64,000 nucleotides of DNA from Agrypnia vestita (GCA_016648135.1 JADDOH010000132.1:659993-723992); one strand, 5' to 3'; shown: positions 32,639 to 63,156, numbered from the stretch's first letter. Notes: a model not told the origin generated them from the sequence alone. A program made the numbers and translations.

Positions 32639-32708
32639 ACCGATTGATATCCTTAGGTGTTACTGAGTTAAACATGGTGGTCATGATCATTAGGTATGAG
32701 ACACCGAA

Positions 32709-32902
32709 TAAAACCGGCGCCACACTGCGCGGATCTTCCGCCGCGTCTCTTCTGTCGTGGAACATCGCTACATTTCTTTCCATACAATATGCGCTTATTA
32801 AACACACTACGCGGATGATCGGTCGATCTATTTGCTTTGCCGATTTGGCGCAACGAAAAAAACGCGGCGGAAGATCTGCGTAATATGGCGCCGGCCTAAA
32901 AG
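32709..32902. mobile_element. MITE with CCGGCGCCACACTG termini, copy 2
   Basis: AACCGGCGCCACACTGCGCG at the left and the mirror of CGTAATATGGCGCCGGCC at the right. Relative of 2675-2866. The overlapping ORFs 32526-32966 and 32569-32883 are produced by these palindromes. Confidence 0.85.
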
Positions 32903-33189
32903 AATTATTATTGTTTGTTTTTTTTCCTGAAAATTGTATTTTTCTTTGATTTTGAAAAAACGCCATTTTGTGACGTTGTGTATTTTACGAATTTATATTT
33001 TGATAAATTTATTTGTACGTTAGTTTACATTTTTTGTTTTTTATCGTGTCGTATACTGCTTAATAACTTGTTTAAGTAAAAACGAATTTGCATAAAATTC
33101 CCTACAAATGAGATAATTTTTAGACTATGGGCAGTACCACAACGATTGGGACGCCCTCCTTTATTCTCCAGATAAGTTGGACGGACTAT

Positions 33190-33745
33190 AGTGATGTATC
33201 CGCTCTGTACTAAGTACTACAATGTAGTATTACATTATAGTGAAGAGCACACTTCACACGTTTGCAAGTGTACTGCACACTACAAATTTCACACTTCAAA
33301 TTGCATACTTCAAATCGCGCACTTCAAATTGCCCACCACAAATTTTATACTTCAAACTACACACATTTCAGTTTTGATGTAGCTAAAACGTCTTTTCGAA
33401 ATCCCTCCCCCCCCCCTTCCCCCGCTGTCAGATTTTGTGTTTTGGGAATTTGATGTAGTTAAATGAGGAAAAGTTTGGAAACTTAAACAACCACCACCAC
33501 CCCCATGGTTTAGAAAAATTTTATTAGGGACCAAATGATGAAATCTTTGGAAAATGAAACAACTCCCCCATGGATTTGAAAATTTTGTAGGTCATTGTAG
33601 CAGATACAATTTTGTAGTACAATTGCTTCACTTCATGTAGTTACCTACTACAAATGTAGCGCACACTTTGTAGTCTTCAAAGTAGTGAACGTTTGGGTGT
33701 TTTTTGAAATGTAGTTTTTTCCTTCGCTACATTACAGCCGATGGC
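33190..33745 (+). repeat. ACTTCA/CTACAA-rich interspersed repeat, copy 2
   Basis: Begins GTGATGTATCCGCTCTGTAC immediately after the Tc1-like element and ends near TTTTTTCCTTCGCTACATTA. The interior is tandem ACTTCAAATTGC/CACTACAAATT words and a C-rich run. Confidence 0.75.
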
Positions 33746-33802
33746 CAATTGCAGACATCAATGACCGCGTAGTGGTCGGCTGTATGGGAACTGCTAATAA
33801 GT

Positions 33803-33864
33803 TATGATTATCTAATGAGTGCACTTCATTTGAAGAAATGAAGTGCACTCATTAGATAATCATA
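33803..33864. repeat. Near-perfect palindrome 1
   Basis: ATGATTATCTAATGAGTGCA, then CTTCATTT, loop GAAG, and the exact mirror. Arms are about 28 bp. Confidence 0.9.
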
Positions 33865-33867
33865 AAA

Positions 33868-34027
33868 GCGCATTTTTCGCAATACTGACGATGATGATGG
33901 TTAATTTAACCAATATTTGTAACTCGTAACGTTAGTATGAACTCATACTAAGTTCATACTAACGTTACGAGTTACAAATATTGGTTAAATTAACCATCAT
34001 CATCGTCAGTATTGCGAAAAATGCGCC
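33868..34027. repeat. Near-perfect palindrome 2
   Basis: GCGCATTTTTCGCAATACTG... to TTAGTATGAACT on the left arm, a loop of about 6 bases (CATACT), then the exact mirror ending CGAAAAATGCGC. Arms are about 76 bp, directly next to palindrome 1. Confidence 0.92.
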
Positions 34028-34034
34028 TATTAGT

Positions 34035-34260
34035 AGCGTAATATCTGACGAGTTTCAAATAAGAGAAGGCTAACGACAAGGACACCTGCTTTCACCGACC
34101 CTATTCACTCGTTGTACGGACAGGATAAGCTTTTAAAGTCAAATAGCGAGGGAGTGGGATGCGTGGCAATTAATTTATATTCTTTAGGGGGCGCCATGGC
34201 AACGCCGGCACCACACAGGGAGACCCATAATAGTGGATAAATAATTTTAATGAGAAATGT
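34035..34260 (+). pseudogene. LINE reverse-transcriptase fragment
   Basis: The frame FQIREG-stop-RQGHLLSPTLFTRCTDRI matches the reverse-transcriptase block RQGxxLSPxLF. Stops interrupt it, and only this block is recognisable. Confidence 0.55.
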
Positions 34261-35010
34261 GCTGTTTCAGGGATAGGGATTACCATTTCAGAAATAGAAG
34301 CAACGGTTCTAGAAAGATACCAAGAACACTGCATGATTGGAAGCGCATCTAAAGCAAGTCAACGAGATCAAATATCAAATTTAAATGTACGAAAATGGAA
34401 TTTAAGTGCAATTTTATTAATTTCGACTGCAAGCCAAGTTTGCATAACATTTGGTAGAAACTTATCATCGTAATAACTTCGTAACCATAATATCCATTTA
34501 TTTATAAAATGCGTCTCCTGATCATTGAAAAACTTTATGATATAGTTATCAAATTTAGAATGTGAAACATCCGATTCGGACGTAGGTTCTGATTTTGAAA
34601 TTTAATTTAAATATTTATTTTGTATGTCTGTAATTAGCCTTACAATCACAATATGTCAACTTATCTGTAAGTCTCAGAAACACTTAGTGTGAATTAAAGA
34701 ACGAATTAAAAAACGATAAAATTCCTATCCAGTGACTGATTTTTTCCAAATTCCTATAGATTATTACAAGAAAGTTTTAAGAATAAGATCTATTCTGCGC
34801 CAATGAGTTATAATTAAAGATAATCATTAAAAGTGTTAAAGACAACGGTTATATCAACTTAATATATAAATATATGTATATATAATATATAAATAAAACA
34901 CTAATATATATGACAACTTTTGAGTTTAGGTATACACTACTAATTTCGAGAACTACAGATGTTCTCATCTACAGGTGAGAATAAAAAAATATTTATGTAT
35001 TTATAATCCG
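34261..35010. other. Nothing recognised
   Basis: AT-rich. Confidence 0.4.
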
Positions 35011-35015
35011 AAATT

Positions 35016-35222
35016 ATGCGAAGCATTGGTTTGTACGTTCCTGATAATTATCTTAGACAGCGTCAGCGAAGATTGTTTCAAATTCCAATATACAGGACCA
35101 ACCTGCCGATGGTTATGCCTGTTGGAAGAGCTACTGCTATGCTGAACAATATCACTCTGGACATTGATCTTTTCCATGCCTCTGAGAGGGTTTTCCGAAA
35201 CACGATTCTCCTACACCTTTGA
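35016..35222 (+). pseudogene. LINE ORF2 C-terminal fragment
   Basis: VPDNYLRQRQRRLFQIPIYR then TNLPMVMPVGRATAM and DIDLFHAS. This is the R..F..P..RTN...P..R....N pattern of Jockey-like ORF2 ends. 5' truncated. Confidence 0.45.
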
Positions 35223-35925
35223 TATGAATGAATTTATGTATGTTTGATATTTTGTTGTTTGTATATTTTCTCACTTGTTTATAACATTTACGAATTAAAC
35301 ATACGTTTGTAATGAAAATGTTGTGTAAAAAATAGATAAATTGAAAAACTTTTGCAACAGTTCGTGACCGCTTATAGTAAAAACTATTGGAAAAAAAATT
35401 AATGATTTATGATTAAAAAATTGTGAGCCATCCTCCATACAGCCTCTTTCTAGCATCATCTGATCATCATTCATTTAGATCTTTGCAGCATGATGGAAGA
35501 AAATTTAATCAAGTTTGTGAAATAAAAGCGTTGAATTTTTTAATCAAAAATTTGCAAATGACAAATTAAAAGCTTTTATCGTTAACGACGATTAAATTGT
35601 TAAAAAAACAACAACGCATGTAAATACGTTTAATATATTCTGGTTTTAAAACCCCAAAAAAGTCTAAATCAATAAGTACATCTTGAAAATATAACAATTA
35701 TAGAATAAAAAATTAAAAACTATTTGAAGAAAATAGTGAAAAAAATTTAAAAATCGTTTCCCGGAAAATGAGCTTTTTGTACTTAAGACTTGCTGGCTCA
35801 CAGTTATATTGTATATACAGATATAATTTAAAAGTATCTATTATTTTTCAAATAAATCTAAATACAAAATTGAAATTAAAATAATTGTCTATAAAGACTG
35901 CGAGAAAGAAGACACCTTTCCCATA
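35223..35925. other. Nothing recognised
   Basis: AT-rich. Confidence 0.4.
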
Positions 35926-36420
35926 TAAATAGCTTCGTCTCTGTGAGATTTCTATAATTTATCTTAATTAATATTTATCCCTCTGTAGACAAAATCCAAT
36001 AAATGTGTTCTCAGAACATACACATAAAAATATTATAATATATATTTACTGGTCCATAAAAGGAATTATTAAATTGAATATAGGTAATTTTCAGGCATAT
36101 CCTAGTAGAAGAATATCACATATAGAGGTATCTTTACCAGCTGCGAAATCTAGTGCACTACCTACGTCATGGGAAGGACTATAGACGTCTCTAGCATAGT
36201 CCACTCTCATATATGAATGAAACTGATTTAGAACATATATAAACCTTCTTAAAATTTGATAATGTATGAATGTTCTTACGATGGTGAACGTTGCAGTGTG
36301 TAAAGTGATCACTTAAGTCACTCAAACATGTAATAAGCCCTGGGCCACCCTATAAAGACTTTCCCACAAGTTTCCCACGTAAATAGCTTCGTCTCTGTGA
36401 GACTTCTATAATTTATTTTA
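35925..36420 (-). repeat. Interspersed repeat (TGGCTTAAGTGAT family), copy 3 with partial duplicate
   Basis: Terminus AATAGCTTCGTCTCTGTGAG occurs twice (about 35927 and 36382). The body at 36150-36350 is the reverse complement of 7895-8100 (GTGATCACTTAAGTCACTC, GACGTCTCTAGCATAGTCCA). Confidence 0.6.
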
Positions 36421-36440
36421 ATTCAAAATTGATAGTATTA

Positions 36441-37201
36441 AGGCTGCTTTACATTGATACAGTAGCTGGCGCCAGCATCACTGGATTCCGGCGCTGCACT
36501 GACACTGGCACTGGATCGCGTCGTTTACACGCGACCAGTAGTAATTTCTACTTTGTTGCGGTGACTACACGTTTGCATTCTTAAAAAATGAGTGTTTCAC
36601 AAAAAAGAAGGAAATTGAAAACATTTTCTAAAAATGTTTGTTCGTTAGTACTGCTCCAGACCTTGGTGATTTTTTTTATTTTATCGCATTCTAGGTAATA
36701 AGTGCATCTCAAGGATTTTATTTTAGCCTTAACGTCAGCTACAGTTAACCCCTTAATATTCATGGCAGTACAAATATTCTGCAATGCAGTAGACCGCATA
36801 TTTTTGTTACGGTAATTTTATGTTTTTAAATTCTACAAGCACTCTTCCTGTCTATATAATTGCACAAACTTAATGAGCTCCTCATCAGACCACTTTTTAG
36901 ATATCATTTTCGATGTGTTGATTGTTGGACAAATAAAACGCGCGGTTACTGTACGATTAGGCGCTAGCAACTGGCGTTCACTGGCGCGTAGTGTTTATAC
37001 GGATCCAGTGCCACTGGCACGGGCTGCGCGGCGTGCGGAGGCGATCACTGGATTGAAAAATAGGCGGCCAGTCTATTTCGATCCAGTGCTGGATACTGTA
37101 TGCTGGACTGGATTTAAACATGTTTACATTGATATAGTGCTGATCCAGCGTTGGAATCCAGTGATGCTGGCGCCAGCTATTGTATCAATGTAAACCAGCC
37201 T
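36441..37201 (-). mobile_element. PIF/Harbinger-type element with TTA duplication
   Basis: TTA at 36438-36440 and 37202-37204 flanks inverted termini AGGCTGCTTTACATTGATAC and mirror, continuing through AGCTGGCGCCAGCATCACTG. About 48 bp with few mismatches. Many CAGTG/CACTG words are repeated inside both ends. It carries a MADF-like ORF remnant on the minus strand and no transposase. Confidence 0.8.
36581..36907 (-). pseudogene. MADF/Myb-SANT-like ORF remnant of the Harbinger element
   Basis: The minus frame begins MISKKWSDEELIKFVQLYRQ EECL, then TAG and TAA stops. It continues STALQNICTAMNIKGLTVAD and VKAKIKSLRCTYYLECDKIK. This is the MADF DNA-binding fold usually encoded beside the Harbinger transposase. 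The first stop sits where the fold's conserved tryptophan would be. Confidence 0.65.
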
Positions 37202-37204
37202 TTA

Positions 37205-38055
37205 AGATTAAACTTATTACGAATTAATTACTAGTGTTTATAATGAATTTTCCCACAATTTAATTGTACGAGTATTTTGTAGTGTTTTTTTTTTATTTAA
37301 ATATTATTTAATTCTTCAATAAAATTTTATCGTACTTTGTTTCATTTTATTCTTAACATGTATTTTTTAAAAGGCTCTCCATTTTAATGTGTCGAAAACT
37401 GTGTAGAAAATATTATATACACCGATAAAAAATATCTCTAACATAGATTTAATTGTTTATGGTGTATGCCTAGGCTTGGAGATTCGAAGTTCAATGTCCT
37501 GATTATCTGTGCTATTCTAATAGCTATAAAATAGCAATCTATAAAATAGCAATAGTCACAAGATTGCGTCAACAATTTACATAGCGGAGATTGTATTATT
37601 TCTCATAAAAAATATGGAATAAAGTTATTTGTAAAATGTTAAATATTTTAATATCACTGTCTCCACTATACTCGTACCTTTCAAGGATAATGTTATCTTT
37701 GCAGTTTACTGTTTCACAATAGTAAATATGATTCGATTAGGTCTATAAGGGCCGGAGGTTATTATTTTGTGGCCGCAGGTCATGACCCTAAAGGTTCATC
37801 GTGGTCCTCTCGGCCCACCAAAGGTCATTGACTAATCGAAGACATTGATCAATGTTAATTTGTTACGAGACGTCAAGACGGATTTATATATAAGTTATGG
37901 AACTGGATATTCTGTGCTATTCTGAAAATAGCAATATTAGGATGTCAGATCTTTATCCCAACACTTATCTAATTGACGAAAATAAAAATAAAAAATAAAC
38001 GAGACTAGTTAGACACTACTAAGTAGACACGTGTCTTCTTTTATCTTCTTGTGGA
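37205..38055. other. Nothing recognised
   Basis: AT-rich. A block at about 37740-37860 (AAGGTCATTGACTAATCGA) is GC-richer but unassigned. Confidence 0.35.
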
Positions 38056-38385
38056 CATCTTCACTTCTTATTCAGTAAAACATCTTTGTCATATCCAAAT
38101 CTAGAGAAAAGTTTTTGTGAACAATTATGCCTAGATCTCTTATTTCATCTACCAAACTCAAAACTTTTCCATCAATTTTGTAATCAAAGATACTACTGTT
38201 CGGGGGCGGCAAAATCTCATCTCTTGATACTTGGAAATGTTTAAAAATAGGTCATTGACTTCACTCCATTTCTGTAAAGTGTCATGTGCACACTGCAAAA
38301 GTTTGCAATCCTGCACTGTTTCAATTACTCTATAGAGTTTCACATCGTCCGCAAAGCGAAAATACATACCTGATTGAATATTGCG
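38056..38385 (-). pseudogene. LINE reverse-transcriptase fragment (FADD motif)
   Basis: The minus frame reads MYFRFADDVKLYRVIETVQD then CKLLQCAHDTLQKWSEVNDL and FLNISKYQEMRF. After a frameshift near 38165 it continues VDEIRDLGIIVHKNFSL. FADD is the catalytic aspartate motif, and the order matches Jockey/CR1-like LINEs. Fragment only. Confidence 0.75.
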
Positions 38386-38424
38386 TCACATTCAGACAAA
38401 ATTTCTATCTCTCTGCCCTGCTGT

Positions 38425-39295
38425 TGAATGAGTGATTAAGGTTTGGCCTGCTTTGAAATGTTACTTTGATAATCCAGGATTATGTTCGAAAGCCATTAAA
38501 AAGATTTTTCACTCAGCAGAAAAGGAAACGAAAACTCTTCCCTACTTGGATTTCGCTCATAACATGATGAGTGCTTTTGCTGCTTTTGTAAAAGGTATAA
38601 TTTCTTCGGCTACCAAACGAAACAGCTATTGAATAAATTGGTTGAATCAGAAAATATAAAAGCCGTCGATGACTTCTACAATTTTTACATAAATGGTCAA
38701 ACGTGTGTAGATAAACATTATAATTTTTCAGACGAAAATGTTTTCACTAAGCTAGAATTCATAAACCTGAAAAAGGAAGTTAGTTTTGAAATGGTTGAGA
38801 ATGCTGTAGCTTTATTAAACTTGACAGGCGATGTTTCAGTGGATAACTTATATGAAGAATTTAACTTGATGAAATCATCCTTGAATGCAGTAGTGGGAAA
38901 TTGTGAAGACACCACTGTACAGAAATGGCACCAGCTTACAAAAAAACAGTTTTCAAAAAAAGATATCAATAATATATTTAAGCTTGTGTCCTTCATATTA
39001 AGTGTCCCAACTTCAAATTGCTTCCCCGTTAATTAATTTGATTTATTGTAGTGGGGGGAAGTTTGCGCATGTACCATTCCACCAACGAGACACAAATTTT
39101 GTCTTCTGCGCATTCCCCCACTACGCCAAAAAATTTCAAGAAGTTTGCCGGCAACTGTACCTACTCATTCAATTCAATTTGGAGTTATCCTGTGCAGAGT
39201 TCTATAATTATATTAAAGAAAAGAAGGAAGCATTAAAACAAGTTAAATCTTCTGAAAAATATATGTATTTAATAATAATTTATAGGCGAAGACCT
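38425..39295 (+). pseudogene. hAT transposase C-terminal relic
   Basis: Three consecutive frames: MIKVWPALKCYFDNPGLCSK..., then KAVDDFYNFYINGQTCVDKH... ending FKLVSFILSVPTSNCFP, then FNLELSCAEFYNYIKEKKEA. ILSVPTSN followed by the helix-rich tail is the hAT dimerisation region. Stops and frameshifts at about 38632 and 39036 break it. No terminal repeats were found around it. Confidence 0.65.
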
Positions 39296-39549
39296 TAAAA
39301 AAGGAAACTCTTGTACATAGTGGTGAATTTTTTATATCCTAGATAGTAGATAATCGATATTTGAAATTTATCATAATACGTACGGTTTGCAAACTCATTG
39401 TTTGACTAATGTAAGAAAATTTTTAAATGCTGTTACTTATAAGTAACATAATAATATTGACAAGAAAAAGCATATAAAGTAATTGTTACTTAATAAACGT
39501 TTTTGTATACAATAGTTATACAAACTACATGCAAGACTTCTCCAAGATG
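39296..39549. other. Nothing recognised
   Basis: AT-rich. Confidence 0.35.
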
Positions 39550-39732
39550 TTTTTTTTAAATAGAGATGTGAACACGGAATACGTGTCACATCAATACTCT
39601 TACTATTTTCAAATTAAGCCAAACGCTTGTGCTATGAAAATATGACTAACATACTGGTCTGGAGTGAAATTCAAACCTGCGACCTTTGAATCACGAGGCG
39701 AGAGTCCTAACCTCAAGAATAACAAGGTACTT
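39550..39732 (-). mobile_element. tRNA-derived SINE, copy 2, diverged
   Basis: Reverse of the 21538-21774 element: T run, AGATGTGAACACGGAATACG, and a worn B box (GGTTTGAATT on the minus strand). The tail is short, so it is older than copy 1. Confidence 0.8.
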
Positions 39733-40005
39733 TGTTGATTATATCTACCTATTCTAAATTCTTGGCAACAATAGTAACCTAAATATTTTTTTTCCTCTAG
39801 GTTTCATACTTTTTTCTAACTATAATAAAAAGGGGCTTATCGAATGAATCCCGCTTTTTTACTCAAAAGATTTCAAAAACCTGCTTTGCCCGAAAAAATT
39901 CTGACAACGCTGCTTGCGACACACACTAGTACAAATTCAAAACACTCAAACAACAAAACTAGTCGTGGTTATTGGGCACCTCGACAATTTTATGATTGAT
40001 ATTTG
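39733..40005. other. Nothing recognised
   Basis: AT-rich. Confidence 0.3.
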
Positions 40006-40007
40006 TA

Positions 40008-40215
40008 TATGGAGTGGCAAACATTAGATACTGTATTGTGGTTATTTGAGATTTGCAACTGATTTTATCGATGATTGGTAACTGATTTTTCGCAATCCAA
40101 TGGGCAACCATCGATACAAGATAACAGTTGTATCTCAGTTACCAATCGGCGATACAACCAGATATAAATCTCAAATAACTGCACGATGTGTAACTGGTTA
40201 ATATAACGGTTTGAC
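40008..40215. repeat. Fold-back repeat
   Basis: GTGGTTATTTGAGATTTGCA is mirrored by AAATCTCAAATAACTGCA, with an inner pair around GATGATTGGTAACTGA and TCAGTTACCAATCGGCGA. A related stretch is at 55840-55930. Confidence 0.6.
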
Positions 40216-40626
40216 CATCACTAATCACAATACACGTGGACTGAGAAAAAAAATTCCATAACATATTATTACATCACATGAGAAATCTCTCAACAGATAT
40301 TAAGTAGATTACAATTTTACAAATTAGATAACATTTTTTGTGTGAGAGGCAGTAGATGACCCTTGATAAATTATTTATCCTTCCCTTAGATACTGAGATA
40401 AACATAAATCAGTATTAAAATAGCTAGGTTTTTCGGTACTATTTAAATTATGAAAATTATCTAAAATAAATAATTAGTATCCCGCAACAAGATTTAATAA
40501 AAGTCTTGAATCTTTAAAAAAATATATTATTAGTGTGTTTTAATTGTATTGAATTTAGTTTGAAATTTTAGACAATGTTGTTTCCGATTGATCTCTATTT
40601 ATTAATTACGTGGTTTTTATATAAGT
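40216..40626. other. Nothing recognised
   Basis: AT-rich. Confidence 0.35.
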
Positions 40627-40638
40627 ATACCTAGTTCA

Positions 40639-41105
40639 ATTCAAAACGCTTATTAGGCCAGTGCTCACGTACGCAGCTGAGACGTGGGTACTAAGAGGAA
40701 TGAGCGAGCACTGGACGTTTTTGAAAGGAAAATTTTGTGGAGTATCTTCGGACCGGTTATAGAAAATGGACTTTTTCGCAGACGTTACAACAATGAGCTC
40801 TATACTATATTTAAGGAGCCAAACATCACAAAATTTATAAAACTAGGAAGACTTCGGTGGCTGGGTCATGTGGAGAGAATGTCCGAGCATCAAGCACCAA
40901 AGTCCCTGCTAAACTCAAGGCCAACAGGGCGAAGGAGCTTAGGAAGGCCAAAACTGAGATGGAGTGACAACGTCCTCAAAGATATCTCTGCTTTAGACCT
41001 TCGAAACTGGAAAGAGCTGGCACTAGACCGAGATGAGTGGAGGAAAATTATTGAGGAGGCCAAGACCCACCAAGGGTTGTAGTACCAAGAATGATGATGA
41101 TGATG
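40639..41105 (+). mobile_element. 5'-truncated LINE insertion with 12-bp target duplication
   Basis: ATACCTAGTTCA at 40627-40638 is repeated exactly at 41106-41117. The insert encodes the reverse-transcriptase end: FKTLIRPVLTYAAETWVL, a frameshift near 40690, then RNERALDVFERKILWSI... LRWLGHVERMSEHQ... GRPKLRWSDNV and a stop. It ends in (GAT)n. RTE-like by the LRWLGHVxRM/GRPxxRW tail. The exact duplication marks both ends. Confidence 0.9.
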
Positions 41106-41684
41106 ATACCTAGTTCATTAATTACACTTACATAAAAACCACGTTTTTACGAAGAACCATAACGATAAAATTCTTCTTAAATCTAACACTAATATAGATG
41201 AACTAGATTTAGTATTATGTATGAAATAACTTAAGGATTTTGTGATCAAAAACACATTAGCCATCCGCTAAAAATGAATTAAGCCATGTATTCACTAGGG
41301 GACAAATTGTCCTTCTACATCACGCGCGGCATAGAGTCTACGTGACGTTGCAACGTCGCGCACTGTTCTGCGACGTCGCGCACAACATGGCTGGGCATTT
41401 CTACGTGCCGTGGCAACGTTGCCATGCGCACGGTACCCGAGCGAGCTCACGGGGACATCACGCTGCGCGTCAGTACCACGTAGTATGTTTACATGTGAAT
41501 GCGCATGCGCTGTCCGTCAACATGATATTAAAATGTGGAGAAACGAAATTGTTCTCCAACTCATCGCGCTCTACCAAAGCCGTACAATTTTGTGGGACAC
41601 TTCAAACCGTGAATATAAAAATAAAATAATGTGAGGGCCAACAGCGTTCCTTAATATTGTCTTGCTTGACTATGGAAGGCCCGA

Positions 41685-41888
41685 TTATTTGTAATAACCA
41701 GTTGTTGTCATTCGAGTGAAATTGACAAAAGATCCGTCAGACATTCTAAGATCGCGTAGAATATCCATCCTTCTTTCTCTTTGCAGTAAATGATTTCGCG
41801 CCCACCACCTTTTTCTCCTCTTACGTTTCGATAAACTCGTTAAAATAAATAGATACGCAGCTGTCATCATAACCTCATCGGGCGGCAA
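41685..41888 (-). pseudogene. HARBI1-like transposase N-terminal fragment
   Basis: SKRKRRKRWWARNHLLQRER, RMDILRDLRMSDGSFVNFTR, then MTTTGYYK and stop. RRWW...R...G....L..ELR..D...F..F.RM is the start of PIF/Harbinger nucleases. The catalytic DDE part is missing. Confidence 0.7.
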
Positions 41889-41924
41889 GTGTAAATAGAT
41901 ACGCAGCTGTCATCATAATAGTGA

Positions 41925-42625
41925 TGGGTCCGCTCTGTACTCACTACTACAATGTAGTACTACATTACATTGAAGTGCACACTTCACACGTTTTGAAGTG
42001 TAGTGCACACTACAAATTACACACACTTAAAAGTTATTGAAAGCACATACTACAGAAAATAGTACACTTTATTTCAAAGCGAACATTACAAAGTACACAC
42101 ACTTCAAAGTTATCGAAAGTACGAGCACATACTTCAAATAGTTCATTTTTTATGTGAAATTTTTGGGAAGTTGATGTAGATAAATGAAGAAATCTTTGGA
42201 AACTGAAACAACCCCCCCCCCCCCATGGTTTGAAAAATTTTGGGATTGAATGAAGAAATCTGGTTGGCGACCTTTTCTTTTAGGTCGCCAAATGTTACTT
42301 GGAGTAAATATCGGCATTTGTCTTAAATATTTTTCCCGTTGATCTTTTTTTTTTAGTCACCAAACTTTTTATTTGGGAAAAAATATAATTAGTTCACTAG
42401 TACTACAATTTTGTAGTACAATTACTTCATTTCATTACACTTCACCTCATTAATACTACAATTACTTCATTACTTCACTTCATCAGTACTACAATTTCGT
42501 AGTACTACAATTACTTCACTTCGTGTATTTTTACTACAATTGTAGTGTACACTTTTTAGTCTTCAAACTAGTGAACGTGTGCGTGTTGTAGTCTTCATTT
42601 TGAAATGTAGTTTTTCCCTTCGCTA
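41925..42625 (+). repeat. ACTTCA/CTACAA-rich interspersed repeat, copy 3
   Basis: TAGTGATGGGTCCGCTCTGT to TTTTTCCCTTCGCTAAAT, nested in the Harbinger element. Flanking words AAATAGATACGCAGCTGTCA (41850 and 41895) and ATCATAACCTCATCGGG (41870 and 42627) are duplicated, suggesting a complex insertion. Confidence 0.75.
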
Positions 42626-42790
42626 AATCATAACCTCATCGGGGGGCATTTCCGCGGCAAGGATATGTGAGTCCCGGTGTGTACACGTCAAATAACCGCG
42701 TCATTGTCCCCAAAACATGACCCCGAAAGATGTTGAAGGGACATGCCGCGCGGAATGTTTCCCGATTTGTCCCCTAGTGAATACATGGCT

Positions 42791-43074
42791 TTAAAGAACA
42801 TCACCAATGTTTCAAGAACTTGTTCATAAATCATCAACTCAATTTTCTCTTCATTTGCCTACTCCATCTTGAGTAACTCTATAAATGCGCATTATTCTGT
42901 GAATACTTTCGAATTTCGAATAGCCACATTTGCAACATCTAACTAAATTTGTCTATGCTATAGTCTTCGATTATTCTCGAACAACGCCCAATCTACTTTT
43001 TCAGTCGTATCCGGTTTATCTCTGGCGCCATCTTTCCGTTTGACGCGCTCAGTGATATATCGCGTACGTGAATT
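42791..43074 (+). promoter_or_regulatory. ZFR promoter and 5' UTR
   Basis: No TATA box. TTTTTCAGTCG at about 42998-43008 contains TCAGTC, the arthropod initiator consensus, about 70 bases before the ATG. GGCGCCATCTTTCC at about 43024 reads AAGATGGCGCC on the other strand, a YY1-type site, and GCAAGATGGTGG recurs at 43241 in intron 1. Confidence 0.45.
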
Positions 43075-62434
<19,360 letters not shown>

Positions 62435-63070
62435 ATGTATTTTGTAGAATTTTATCATACAGAGTGGCAACTTAAATAATTTGTTTTTGCTAAAAAGAAC
62501 TCGTTTTATCTTTTGTTGACACATTTTATTTTATTTGTGATAGTACTTGCTTCCGCAAGTACAAGACTTTTCTGGATCATTGCAGTAGTTTGTATTTTAA
62601 GTTATTGTGAGCCCCGGATGTCGCCTTGCGCGGAGGGTTGATTGATTTATTTACCAAATGATCTTTTTCTTGTAAAATGTACAAGTCATGCATTTCTCAA
62701 CAATACGTCACACTTTAAAGAATTTTTTTTTTTACATACTTGATGTCCTTGAGATTGAAGAGTCGCTGAAATGCAGACCGGCAAAGACCCATTTGTTTTT
62801 TTTTATATATATATAATATAATTAGTGTATTGTTAATCGTAGATGGTGTAAGTTTATATTAGAGGTTTTGAACGGCTACAGATGGCGGTGGGGAGAGTGT
62901 GATTGACAAAGTAAGTGTTTTAGTAGAAGTTATATGGAGCACCAATGCCTATCTTCAAGCATACATTTATCTTAAACCACAGCACTAGTGTAACACTTGT
63001 GTTATAAAAAATAATATTCTTATCTAATAATAAATTAAACTGTCAATAAACTTTAGAAATAAAAATTATC
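62435..63070 (+). other. Zfr: ZFR 3' UTR
   Basis: Non-coding sequence after TAA. AATAAA at 63045-63050 followed by GAAATAAAAATTATC gives a plausible 3' end near 63065-63075. Confidence 0.6.
63045..63050 (+). terminator. Zfr: ZFR polyadenylation signal
   Basis: Canonical AATAAA about 610 bases after the stop, with a T-rich region soon after. Confidence 0.55.
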
Positions 63071-63156
63071 TTTTATTTCCTCCACTCCTTTCCCCTATAT
63101 GTATTTGATTACAGTGTAATACTACTGTATTTTCAAGTTTGTGTTAACTGGGGTAT

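Larger units (their letters stand above)
31856..33188 (+). mobile_element. Tc1/mariner-like element with TA duplication and HTH ORF
   Basis: TAGTCCGTCTAACTTATCTG at 31856 is mirrored by the sequence ending at 33188 (CAGATAAGTTGGACGGACTA), one mismatch in 20. TA flanks both ends. It carries a two-exon helix-turn-helix ORF at its left end and two unrelated MITEs (32492-32638 and 32709-32902) nested inside. No catalytic domain remains. Confidence 0.75.
41282..42790 (-). mobile_element. PIF/Harbinger element with TTA duplication, HARBI1-like relic
   Basis: TTA at 41279-41281 and 42791-42793. Termini AGCCATGTATTCACTAGGGG then ACAAAT are exact inverted repeats of about 26 bp. It encodes a fragment of the nuclease N-terminus on the minus strand and is interrupted by the ACTTCA/CTACAA repeat at 41925-42625. 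It ends about 280 bp before the ZFR start codon. Confidence 0.85.

Noticed and set aside
32526..32966. 146-codon ORF
   Set aside because: Spans two palindromic MITEs; mirror-image frames are open on the other strand.
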